Assembly (NCBI RefSeq): GCF_031020795.1
Contig: NZ_JAVHJP010000006.1
Coordinates: 310,001 to 374,000, forward strand
Direction: 5' to 3'
From: Hydrogenophaga pseudoflava
GTDB taxonomy: Bacteria; Pseudomonadota; Gammaproteobacteria; Burkholderiales; Burkholderiaceae_C
Length of the DNA: 64,000 bases
Of the stretch, positions 29,241-36,400 are shown piece by piece (position 1 is the first letter of the stretch; each line of letters starts with the position of its first letter). A program made the position numbers and the translations under genes. Below the pieces are notes generated by a model, which ran no database searches, had not been told where the DNA came from, and saw nothing but the letters and a program-made list of their open reading frames with translations.

Positions 29241-30105
29241 TCTGCTGTCCCAGGTAACCCAAGCGTCCGAGAACATGCTGCCCCTCGGGCGCTGGGTCAA
29301 CGCCGGCGTGCAGCTGATGCTGGAGCACGGCGCCGCCGTGTTCAACGGCATCGGTCTGATCGTCGAGCAGTTCGCCCAGTGGGTCGAGATCGTGATGCTG
29401 GCCATCCCGTTCTGGCTGGTGATCCTGGTGGCCATCGCGGTGAGCGTGCGGCGAGTGGGCTGGCGCTTCGGTGGTTTCGTGGCGCTGTCCGCGGCGCTGA
29501 TCGTGGTGACCGGCTTCTGGCAGCAGACCATGGTCACGCTGGCGCTGACCCTCTCGGCCACCTTCATCAGCCTGTTCTACGGCATTCCGCTGGGCATCTG
29601 GTGTTCGCGCGCACCACGCGTCAACGCGGTCATCCGGCCGATGCTGGACTTCATGCAGACCATGCCGGCCTTCGTCTACCTGATCCCCGCGGCCATGCTG
29701 TTCGGCCTGGGCCGCGTGCCCGGCATCCTGGCCACCGTGATCTTCGCCATGCCGCCGGTGGTGCGCCTGACCAGCCTGGGCATCCGCCAGGTCAGCGCCG
29801 AGCAGGTGGAGGCCGGGAACGCCTTCGGCTGCACCTCGACCCAGCTGCTGTTCAAGGTGCAGCTGCCGATCGCGCTGCCCACCATCATGGCGGGCGTGAA
29901 CCAGACCATCATGATGGCGCTGTCGATGGTGATCATCGCGTCCATGGTCGGCGCCGGCGGGCTGGGCAACGATGTGCTGGCCAGCATCCAGCGGCTGGAC
30001 ATCGGGCTCGGGTTTGAAAGCGGCCTGGCCGTGGTGCTGCTGGCCATCATCCTGGACCGCATCACTGAAAGCTTCGGCGCCGCCCGCGAGAAAAACCGCA
30101 GCTGA
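29233..30105 (+). CDS. Betaine/choline ABC transporter permease (ProW/CbcW-like)
   Basis: This is a 290-residue permease of the binding-protein-dependent transport family, with about six membrane segments. The EAA-type cytoplasmic loop (EAGNAFGCTSTQLLFKVQLP, about residues 196-215) contacts the ATPase. The region TMPAFVYLIPAAMLFGLG is characteristic of ProW-like choline/betaine permeases. The start overlaps the ATPase gene by 8 bp, implying coupled translation. gbdR starts 18 bp downstream, so import and regulation are likely in one transcript. Confidence 0.9.
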   Translation: MSDLLSQVTQASENMLPLGRWVNAGVQLMLEHGAAVFNGIGLIVEQFAQWVEIVMLAIPFWLVILVAIAVSVRRVGWRFGGFVALSAALIVVTGFWQQTMVTLALTLSATFISLFYGIPLGIWCSRAPRVNAVIRPMLDFMQTMPAFVYLIPAAMLFGLGRVPGILATVIFAMPPVVRLTSLGIRQVSAEQVEAGNAFGCTSTQLLFKVQLPIALPTIMAGVNQTIMMALSMVIIASMVGAGGLGNDVLASIQRLDIGLGFESGLAVVLLAIILDRITESFGAAREKNRS

Positions 30106-30123
30106 CCTCACGAGGAGCGCCCC

Positions 30124-31188
30124 ATGACACGCCCCGCCCCCGCAGAGCCCCAGGCCAACGCCGCGCGCACGCCGCCCGCCGAGGGCTTCCACGTCGGCTT
30201 CGTGCTGCTCGACAACTTCTCCATGATCGCGTTCGCCAACGCCGTGGAGACGCTGCGCATGGCCAACTACATCAGCCGCCGCCCGCTCTACCGCTGGACC
30301 GTGGTCGAAGCCGACGCGACCCAGCCAGTGGCCAGCAACGGGCTGACCGTGTCGTCCAGCGGGCGCGCGGAAGACCTCGCAGCCTGCGACCTGGTGCTGG
30401 TGTGCGGTGGCATCAACGTGCGCCAGGTCACCACCGAGCCGGTGCGCCGGCTGCTGCGCCAGTGCGCGGCCCGCGGCGCGGCCATGGGCGCGCTGTGCAC
30501 CGGCTCGTTCGCGCTGGCCGGCGCCGGCCTGCTCGACGGCTACCGCTGCGCCATCCACTGGGAGAACCTGGCCGCCATCAGCGAAGAGTTTCCGAAGGTG
30601 CGCTTCACGCCCGAGGTGTTCATCTTCGACCGCGACCGCATCACCTGCTCCGGCGGCACCGCGCCGCTGCACCTGATGCTGCACCTGGTGCGCGGACATC
30701 ACGGCGCCAAGCTGGTGATGGCGATCTCCGAACAGTTCATCGTCGAGCGGCTGCGCGCCAGCAGCGACCGCCAGCGCATCCCGCAGCCCGAGTGCATCGG
30801 CCCGGGCTACCAGCACCTCACGGAGGCCGCCGAAATCATGGCGGCCAACATCGAGGAGCCGATCTCTCTGATCGAGCTGGCCGGCTTGGTCGGGCTGTCG
30901 CTGCGCCAGCTCGAACGCCTGTTCAACCGCTACTTCAGCATGAACCCGGCGCAGTACTACCTGAACCTGCGGCTGCGGCGCGCGCAGGAGCTGCTGACGC
31001 ACAGCAGCCAGCCCATCATGCAGGTCACGGTGGCCTGCGGCTTCCAGTCCTCGTCCCACTTCTGCAAGGCCTACCGCAATCTCTTCGGCCATGCGCCCAG
31101 CGACGAGCGCCGCCGCCAGGCACAGGAGGCCGCCACCGGCCGTGCCCAGGCCGTCCGCGACAAGCCGGTGCTGATGCGCGCGGCCTGA
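30124..31188 (+). CDS. gbdR: GbdR, AraC-family activator of betaine/dimethylglycine catabolism
   Basis: This is a 354-residue transcription factor with an N-terminal class-I-glutamine-amidotransferase-like sensing domain (about residues 20-195, including LVLVCGGINV and GALCTGSFALA) and a C-terminal AraC-type double helix-turn-helix (about 230-330, with LVGLSLRQLERLFNRYF and VACGFQSSSHFCKAYR). This is the GbdR/CdhR layout. In Pseudomonas, GbdR responds to betaine and dimethylglycine and activates gbc, dgc, sox, fdhA and transporter genes, all of which flank it here. It is encoded last in the ABC transporter operon. GbdR rather than CdhR is preferred because no carnitine genes are seen. Confidence 0.87.
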   Translation: MTRPAPAEPQANAARTPPAEGFHVGFVLLDNFSMIAFANAVETLRMANYISRRPLYRWTVVEADATQPVASNGLTVSSSGRAEDLAACDLVLVCGGINVRQVTTEPVRRLLRQCAARGAAMGALCTGSFALAGAGLLDGYRCAIHWENLAAISEEFPKVRFTPEVFIFDRDRITCSGGTAPLHLMLHLVRGHHGAKLVMAISEQFIVERLRASSDRQRIPQPECIGPGYQHLTEAAEIMAANIEEPISLIELAGLVGLSLRQLERLFNRYFSMNPAQYYLNLRLRRAQELLTHSSQPIMQVTVACGFQSSSHFCKAYRNLFGHAPSDERRRQAQEAATGRAQAVRDKPVLMRAA

Positions 31189-31221
31189 CGCGCCGCGCCC
31201 TGCCGCCGCAGGGCAACTTGG

Positions 31222-31240
31222 CGTCGCCGGAAGTCAAGTG
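31222..31240 (+). promoter_or_regulatory. Candidate GbdR-type site upstream of fdhA
   Basis: CGTCGCCGGAAG followed by TCAAGTG lies 70-88 bp before the fdhA ATG. It shares GTCG-8 bases-CAAGTG with the site before the dipeptidase gene (16941), at exactly the same spacing. It agrees only partly with the TGTCGGAAT sites before glyA and choX (GTCG, G at position 12, AG at 16-17). It is a weak candidate in isolation. Confidence 0.25.
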
Positions 31241-31268
31241 ATGCCGCCCTGATCTGTGAAATTCCCTC

Positions 31269-31288
31269 CGGGGGGAACCATCCCCCCG
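31269..31288 (+). promoter_or_regulatory. GC hairpin in the fdhA leader
   Basis: A perfect 7-bp inverted repeat, CGGGGGG (31269-31275) and CCCCCCG (31282-31288), with a 6-base loop, sits 9 bp before the AGAGGAG ribosome-binding site of fdhA. It has no U-tract. Its position in the leader suggests control of translation or RNA stability rather than termination of gbdR, though either is possible. Confidence 0.45.
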
Positions 31289-31309
31289 CATCCAACAGAG
31301 GAGATACAC

Positions 31310-32512
31310 ATGTCAGCCAACCGAGGTGTCGTCTACATGGGCCAGGGCCAGGTCGAGGTCCAGTCCATTCCCTTTCCCGAACTGTTGAACCCGATGGGCC
31401 GCACGGCCCAGCACGGGGTCATCCTGAAGGTGCTCACCACCAACATCTGCGGCTCGGACCAGCACATGGTGCGCGGCCGCACCACCGCCCCCACCGGCCT
31501 GGTGCTGGGGCACGAGATCACCGGCGAGGTGCTCGAAGTCGGGCGCGATGTCGAGACGCTGCAGCGCGGCGACATCGTCTCCGTGCCGTTCAACGTGGCT
31601 TGCGGGCGCTGCCGCACCTGCAAGGAGCAGCACACCGGCGTCTGCCTGAGCGTGAACCCCTCGCGTGCGGGTGGCGCCTACGGCTATGTCGACATGGGCG
31701 GCTGGATCGGCGGCCAGGCCGAGTACGTGATGGTGCCCTACGCCGATTTCAACCTCCTGAAGTTCCCGGACCGCGCACAGGCGTTCGAGAAGATCCGCGA
31801 CCTGACTTGCCTCTCCGACATCCTCCCCACGGGCTACCACGGCGCCGTGACGGCCGGTGTGGGCACGGGCAGCACGGTCTACGTGGCCGGCGCCGGGCCG
31901 GTCGGTCTCGCAGCCGCGGCCTCGGCGCGACTGCTGGGCGCGGCGGTGGTCATCGTCGGCGACGTCAACCCGGCGCGTCTGGTGCATGCGCGCAAGGTCG
32001 GCTTCGAGACGGTGGACCTGTCGCAGGACGCCGGCCTGGGCGAACAGATCGCCCAGATCCTCGGCACGCCCGAGGTGGACTGCGCCGTCGACGCCGTGGG
32101 CTTCGAGGCGCGCGGCCACGGCCACGCCGGCTCGCAGGAAGAGGCGCCCGCCACCGTGCTCAACTCGCTCATGGAGGTCACACGCGCGGCTGGCAAGATT
32201 GGCATCCCGGGCCTGTATGTGACGGAAGACCCGGGCGCGGCCGACAAGGCGGCCAAGAGCGGCTCGCTGAGCATCCGCCTGGGCCTGGGCTGGGCCAAGT
32301 CGCACAGCTTCTTCACCGGGCAGACCCCGGTCATGAAGTACAACCGCGCCCTCATGCAAGCGATCCTGTGGGACCGCATCCACATCGCCGACGTGGTGGG
32401 CGTCGAGGTGATCTCCCTCAAGGACGCGCCCCGGGGGTATGCGGCCTTCGACGCGGGCGCGCCGAAGAAATTCGTCATCGACCCGCACGACCAGCTGAAG
32501 CTGGCCGCCTGA
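31310..32512 (+). CDS. fdhA: Glutathione-independent formaldehyde dehydrogenase
   Basis: This is a 400-residue zinc-dependent medium-chain dehydrogenase, the length of Pseudomonas putida formaldehyde dehydrogenase (about 398). Catalytic-zinc residues appear in NICGSDQHM and GHEITGEV; the structural zinc cysteines in CGRCRTCKEQHTGVC; the NAD-binding glycine motif in VAGAGPVGLAAA. It oxidises formaldehyde released by betaine demethylation and sarcosine oxidation to formate. AGAGGAG lies 6 bp before the ATG; an in-frame upstream ATG at 31256 lacks such a site. The gene converges with a - strand regulator whose stop is 1 bp away. Confidence 0.94.
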   Translation: MSANRGVVYMGQGQVEVQSIPFPELLNPMGRTAQHGVILKVLTTNICGSDQHMVRGRTTAPTGLVLGHEITGEVLEVGRDVETLQRGDIVSVPFNVACGRCRTCKEQHTGVCLSVNPSRAGGAYGYVDMGGWIGGQAEYVMVPYADFNLLKFPDRAQAFEKIRDLTCLSDILPTGYHGAVTAGVGTGSTVYVAGAGPVGLAAAASARLLGAAVVIVGDVNPARLVHARKVGFETVDLSQDAGLGEQIAQILGTPEVDCAVDAVGFEARGHGHAGSQEEAPATVLNSLMEVTRAAGKIGIPGLYVTEDPGAADKAAKSGSLSIRLGLGWAKSHSFFTGQTPVMKYNRALMQAILWDRIHIADVVGVEVISLKDAPRGYAAFDAGAPKKFVIDPHDQLKLAA

Positions 32513-32513
32513 G

Positions 32514-33539
32514 TCAGGAGCCGGCAGGGTCCGCGCCAGTCCCCGACAGCGAGGGGGCTGGCGCGCCGGCCCGCTGGCGCACGCTGGAAGGCGAGACGCC
32601 GAACTCGGCGCGGAAACGGCTGGCAAAGTGCGACGGGTTCTTGTACCCGCACTTCAGCGCCACCGCGTACAGCGGCTCGGTGGCCGTGTGCAGCAACTGC
32701 CGCGCTCGCTCCAGCCGGAACTTCTCCCCGAACGCCGAGGGCGTCATGCCCAGGTCCCGCACGAACAGCCGCTCCATCTGGCGCGTGCTCAGGTGCACCC
32801 GCCGCGCCACCTCCTCCACCGCCAGCGCCTGCTCGCAGGTCTGCTCGATCAGCAGCACCGCCTTGCGCACCCTCGGGTCCATCGCCGTCGCCTGCGGCAG
32901 CGACAGCGGCTGCGGCGTCGAGGCCGGCAGCTGCTGCTCCTCGATCAGGATGCGCAGCGCCTTCTGCGCCCGCTCCCGCCCGCCGTGCGCGGCGATCAGG
33001 TGCGAGGCCGCGTGCACGACGCTGGTCCCCCCCGCGCAGGTGATGCGGTTATGGTCCACCACGAACAGCTCGGCCGAGGTGGCGCTGAGCTCCGGGAATT
33101 CGGCGGCGAAGGCCTCGTGGTGGTACCAGCTGACGCAGCAGCGCCGCCCCGTCATCAGGCCCAGCCGCGCCAGCACGAACGAGCCGGTGCACAGGCCCAC
33201 CAGTGGCACCCCTTTGGCATCGGCCTGCACCAGGTACTGCTGCAGCGCCGGCGCGCACCGCGGTCCGTCGGTCAGGCCGCCGACCACCACCACGTAGTCG
33301 AAGCTGGCCGGGTCCACCAGCTCCGAGGTGGGCCGCACCTCCAGCCCAGAGCTGGAGCGGATCGGCCGCATGTCGTGGCTGAGCACCGTCCAGCGGCAGT
33401 GGATCGGGCGGCTGCGGTCGCCCTCGTCGGCCGCCAGGCGCAGCGCGTCCACAAAGGCCGACATCGCCACCAGCGTGAAGTTCGGACACAGCACGAACCC
33501 CACCCAGAGCGACGGGCCGCGGCGCTCCAGCGTTCTCAT
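32514..33539 (-). CDS. GlxA/GbdR-type AraC-family transcriptional regulator
   Basis: This is a 341-residue regulator with the same two-part layout as GbdR: an amidotransferase-like domain (about residues 10-190, with YVVVVGGLTDG and GLCTGSFVLARLG) and a C-terminal AraC DNA-binding domain (about 220-320, with RRVHLSTRQMERLFVRD and ALKCGYKNPSHFASRF). It lies at the end of the sarcosine-oxidase transcription unit, 10 bp after the EamA transporter gene. Known relatives include GbdR, CdhR and the sarcosine-responsive SouR. A sarcosine or one-carbon effector is plausible but not shown. Upstream in-frame starts exist to 33686, but would overlap the EamA gene; the ATG at 33539 gives the standard N-terminus. 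Confidence 0.85.
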   Translation of the reverse strand: MRTLERRGPSLWVGFVLCPNFTLVAMSAFVDALRLAADEGDRSRPIHCRWTVLSHDMRPIRSSSGLEVRPTSELVDPASFDYVVVVGGLTDGPRCAPALQQYLVQADAKGVPLVGLCTGSFVLARLGLMTGRRCCVSWYHHEAFAAEFPELSATSAELFVVDHNRITCAGGTSVVHAASHLIAAHGGRERAQKALRILIEEQQLPASTPQPLSLPQATAMDPRVRKAVLLIEQTCEQALAVEEVARRVHLSTRQMERLFVRDLGMTPSAFGEKFRLERARQLLHTATEPLYAVALKCGYKNPSHFASRFRAEFGVSPSSVRQRAGAPAPSLSGTGADPAGS

Positions 33540-33549
33540 CGGCCGGCCC

Positions 33550-34473
33550 TCACGACGGCACACCCGCCGTGGTGCGCAGCGGCACCGGGCGGGAGGCCAG
33601 GTAGACACCGGGCAACAGCAGCGCCGCGCCCCACAGGTGGTACCAGCCCAGCGACTCGCCCAGCAGCCACCAGGCCGCCAGCGCACCGTAGAGCGGGCTG
33701 AGGTACAGCGTCGCGGCCACCTTGCTGGCGCCCAGGATCTGCTGCGACCAGCCGTACAGGCCGAAGGCCATCAGGCCCGGGATCAGGGCCGCGACGATGC
33801 CCATGAGCCAGGCCTGCGGGCCGATCACCGGGGTGCCGGGCTGCGCCATCTCCCAGGCGGTGCCCGCCGCCAGGAACGGCACCGATCCCCAGGCGATGAC
33901 GGCCAGCCGCGCGGCGGCGCCGAGCGGGCTGCGCCAGTGGGCCAGCAGCAGCGCATAGAGCGCCCAGCAGACCACGCCGGCCAGGATCCAGAGATCACCT
34001 TCGACGAAGCGGAAGTCGGCCAGCCCCGCCCACTGCCCCTGCACCACCACGTGCAGCACGCCGAACAGGGCCAGGGCCACCCCCAGCCACTGCAGCGGCC
34101 CCATGCGCTCGTGCAGCCACAGCGCCGAGCACACCGCGATCAGCGCAGGCGCGGCGGAATAGATGAGGCCGATGTTGGTGGCCGTGGTGGTCCGGCCGCC
34201 GATGTAGACCCAGGCCCCGCAGGCCACCATGCCCAGGAAGCCCAGCACCAGGTGGTGGTGCCAGGTGCGGGCAATGTGCACCCATTCGCGCCGCAGCTCC
34301 TCGTGCACCAGCACGGTCAAGAGCACCCCGGCGATGCCCCAGCGCATCAGGCCCAGCGTGTAGGGCTCGACCACGCCCGGCGCCACGCGGGCCATCAGGT
34401 TGTTGAGCGTCCACAGCAGCGGGATCAGCCAGATCGACAGCCGGGCCAGCCGGACATGGGCGGGGTTGTGCAT
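33550..34473 (-). CDS. EamA-family (DMT superfamily) transporter
   Basis: This is a 307-residue inner-membrane protein with about ten hydrophobic segments in two five-helix halves, as in EamA drug/metabolite exporters. It begins with LIPLLWTLNNLMARVAPG and has the repeated pattern TNIGLIYSAAPALIAVCSALWLHE (read in parts) in the first half and a matching LYLSPLYGALAAWWLLGE in the second. It starts 13 bp after the purU stop and ends 10 bp before the regulator, so it appears to be part of the same unit. It may export an amino acid or a pathway intermediate; substrate is unknown. The ATG at 34473 is preferred over an upstream start that adds a non-hydrophobic leader. Confidence 0.83.
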   Translation of the reverse strand: MHNPAHVRLARLSIWLIPLLWTLNNLMARVAPGVVEPYTLGLMRWGIAGVLLTVLVHEELRREWVHIARTWHHHLVLGFLGMVACGAWVYIGGRTTTATNIGLIYSAAPALIAVCSALWLHERMGPLQWLGVALALFGVLHVVVQGQWAGLADFRFVEGDLWILAGVVCWALYALLLAHWRSPLGAAARLAVIAWGSVPFLAAGTAWEMAQPGTPVIGPQAWLMGIVAALIPGLMAFGLYGWSQQILGASKVAATLYLSPLYGALAAWWLLGESLGWYHLWGAALLLPGVYLASRPVPLRTTAGVPS

Positions 34474-34486
34474 CGGCCCCGGCGCC

Positions 34487-35365
34487 CTAGCGCAGCACCA
34501 CCGTCCGCAGCCCATTGATGAATACCCGGTGCTCCAGTACATAGCGCAGCGCCCGGCCCAGCGCCAGGCACTCCACGCTGCGGCCGGTGCTCAGCAGCTG
34601 CTCGGGGCTGTAGGCATGGTCCACGCGCTCCAGCGCCTGCTCGATGATCGGGCCCTCGTCGAGGTCGCTGGTGGCGAAGTGGGCCGTGGCGCCGATCAGC
34701 TTGACGCCACGCGCGTGCGCCTGTTCGTAGGGGCGCGCTCCCTTGAATCCGGGCAGGAAGGAATGGTGGATGTTGATGACGCGGCCGGCCAGCTTCTCGC
34801 ACATCTCCTCGGACAGCACCTGCATGTAGCGCGCCAGCACCACCAGCTCGGCCTCGTGCTGCTCGATGCAGGCCAGCAAGGCGGCCTCCTGCTGCGGCTT
34901 GGTGTCGGCGGTGATCGGCAGATGGTGGAAGGCGATGCCCTCGGCCACCGCCAGCGGGCCCAGGTCGGCGTGGTTGGACACCACCGCCACCACGTCCATG
35001 TTCAGCTCCTTGCGGCGCCACTGGGCCAGCAGGTCGCGCAGGCAGTGGTCGGCCTTGGAGACCATGATCATCACGCGCATCGGGCGGCTGAGGTCGTGGA
35101 TGCCGCCCTCGGCGCCGACGAAACTGTCCATCAGCCGCGCATAGGCCTCGCGCAGCGCGGCGATGCCGCTGGCCTTGGCGCCGTCGAGACGGAACACGAT
35201 GCGCACGTAGAAGCGCGAGACCAGGGCGTCGTCGAACACCGCGAACTCTTCGATGTAGGCGCCGTGCTTCTCCAGCAGGGCCACCATGGCGGCCACCTGG
35301 CCCTGGGCGCTGGTGACCGCCAGGGTCAGCACATAGCGGTGGGTGTCATTGCGCGAGGCTTGCAT
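34487..35365 (-). CDS. purU: Formyltetrahydrofolate deformylase
   Basis: This is a 292-residue PurU that hydrolyses 10-formyl-tetrahydrofolate to formate and tetrahydrofolate. An N-terminal ACT domain (about residues 10-85) is followed by the formyltransferase-fold domain with VVSNHADLGP, INIHHSFLPGFKGA and HFATSDLDEGPIIEQ, which include the catalytic Asn, His and Asp. In Pseudomonas a second purU copy sits with soxBDAG, where it recycles folate loaded by sarcosine oxidase. The start overlaps the preceding FolB-like gene by 20 bp, implying coupling. This is likely the dedicated copy, not the housekeeping one. Confidence 0.93.
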   Translation of the reverse strand: MQASRNDTHRYVLTLAVTSAQGQVAAMVALLEKHGAYIEEFAVFDDALVSRFYVRIVFRLDGAKASGIAALREAYARLMDSFVGAEGGIHDLSRPMRVMIMVSKADHCLRDLLAQWRRKELNMDVVAVVSNHADLGPLAVAEGIAFHHLPITADTKPQQEAALLACIEQHEAELVVLARYMQVLSEEMCEKLAGRVINIHHSFLPGFKGARPYEQAHARGVKLIGATAHFATSDLDEGPIIEQALERVDHAYSPEQLLSTGRSVECLALGRALRYVLEHRVFINGLRTVVLR

Positions 35366-35798
35366 GGGGTTCCCCGTGGGTGGTGAGGGTGTGGATCAGG
35401 GCCTGGGTCGCGGCCGTCTGCCGCTGCAGCGCCTCGAACTCGGCGCGCGTGCAGGCGCGCTCCATGCCGACCGCCAGCGCCTGCTGGCTCACGCGCTGCT
35501 TGTAGAGACCGACCCAGACGTGGCGCACGCGCGGGTCGGTGGCGAACAGGAACCCGATCACCTGGTTGACGCGCGTCTCCAGCAGCGGCGTGTGCGGCGA
35601 GGCCGGCCACTCCTGCGTCAGCCAGCGGCACAGCGGCTCGTAGTCGAAGCATTCCTGCAGCGCACCGGGCGCGGCGGCGGCCTCGCCGGTCGCGGTCAGG
35701 CTCACCCACACCGGCTGGGCGTCCCGCTCGTGCTCGTAGATGCCCACGGGCAGCTGCGTCGCCAGCCGCTCGATGCGCACAGTCCAGGTGGCGTTCAT
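35346..35798 (-). CDS. FolB-like (dihydroneopterin aldolase family) protein in the sarcosine oxidase operon
   Basis: This is a 150-residue protein with the FolB pattern: VRIERLATQLPVGIYEHERDAQPVWVSL at the start (given in parts), FDYEPLCRWL and a TRVNQVIGFL helix. True dihydroneopterin aldolases are about 120 residues, and this one has an extra C-terminal part rich in Q and H. The catalytic Glu/Tyr/Lys set is only partly recognisable: G-I-Y-E-H-E-R is good, while the usual late lysine of the KP/KPxA segment is replaced near YKQRVSQQALAVGME. It overlaps soxG by 4 bp and purU by 20 bp. It may help supply folate for SoxBDAG, or be a pterin-binding protein without aldolase activity. Confidence 0.75.
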   Translation of the reverse strand: MNATWTVRIERLATQLPVGIYEHERDAQPVWVSLTATGEAAAAPGALQECFDYEPLCRWLTQEWPASPHTPLLETRVNQVIGFLFATDPRVRHVWVGLYKQRVSQQALAVGMERACTRAEFEALQRQTAATQALIHTLTTHGEPHASLAQ

Positions 35799-36400
35799 GG
35801 GAAGCGCCGGACCACCAGGCCGCACTCGGGCGTGCAGCGCTCCAGCATCAGCCAGACGTAGCGCTGGAAGCTGTTGCGCACCAGCACCTCGTAGGCCGGG
35901 GCGGCCTCGGTCTGCCACAGCCACACCGAGGCTTTGAAGAACACCGAACCCGCGGCCGATCCCGGCTGGAACACGCGCGGGTGCAGGTCCAGCGGGCAGC
36001 CCTGTGCCAGCACCTCGCGCACCGGCTGGCCGCTGAGGTGCAGCACGGTGTAGCCGCTGCTGACGTCGGTGACCGCGACGTGCTGGCCGGCCAGGGCCTG
36101 CCGAAGGCGCGCCTCGATCGTGGCGGCCTTCCCCTTGGCGCCGATCACGAACCAGTCGTCCGGCCCCACCCAGACGATGCGGTGGGTGTCGTTGGCCAGC
36201 GTGGTGCAGGCCCCGGTGGGCAGCTCCAGGCCCAGGGCCTGGGCCACGCCTTCGCGGAAGGCCGCGTCGTCGGGGTTGCCGCGCAGGTTGAGCACGGACA
36301 GGCCGTGGCGCCAGCCGGCCAGCAGGGACTGTTCGGTGGAGGCGCGGGCGGTGGGCACGCGGCCCATGGCCGCGGCAGGGCGGTGGGAGGTATCAAGCAT
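35795..36400 (-). CDS. soxG: Sarcosine oxidase gamma subunit
   Basis: This is a 201-residue gamma subunit of heterotetrameric sarcosine oxidase. It resembles a folate-binding GcvT-like fold, with LSVLNLRGNP near the start, HRIVWVGPDDWFVIG in the centre and VTDVSSGYTVLHLSG. Length agrees with the family. It is needed for assembly of the tetramer rather than catalysis. The start ATG lies inside the last 8 bp of soxA, and the stop overlaps the FolB-like gene by 4 bp. Confidence 0.9.
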   Translation of the reverse strand: MLDTSHRPAAAMGRVPTARASTEQSLLAGWRHGLSVLNLRGNPDDAAFREGVAQALGLELPTGACTTLANDTHRIVWVGPDDWFVIGAKGKAATIEARLRQALAGQHVAVTDVSSGYTVLHLSGQPVREVLAQGCPLDLHPRVFQPGSAAGSVFFKASVWLWQTEAAPAYEVLVRNSFQRYVWLMLERCTPECGLVVRRFP

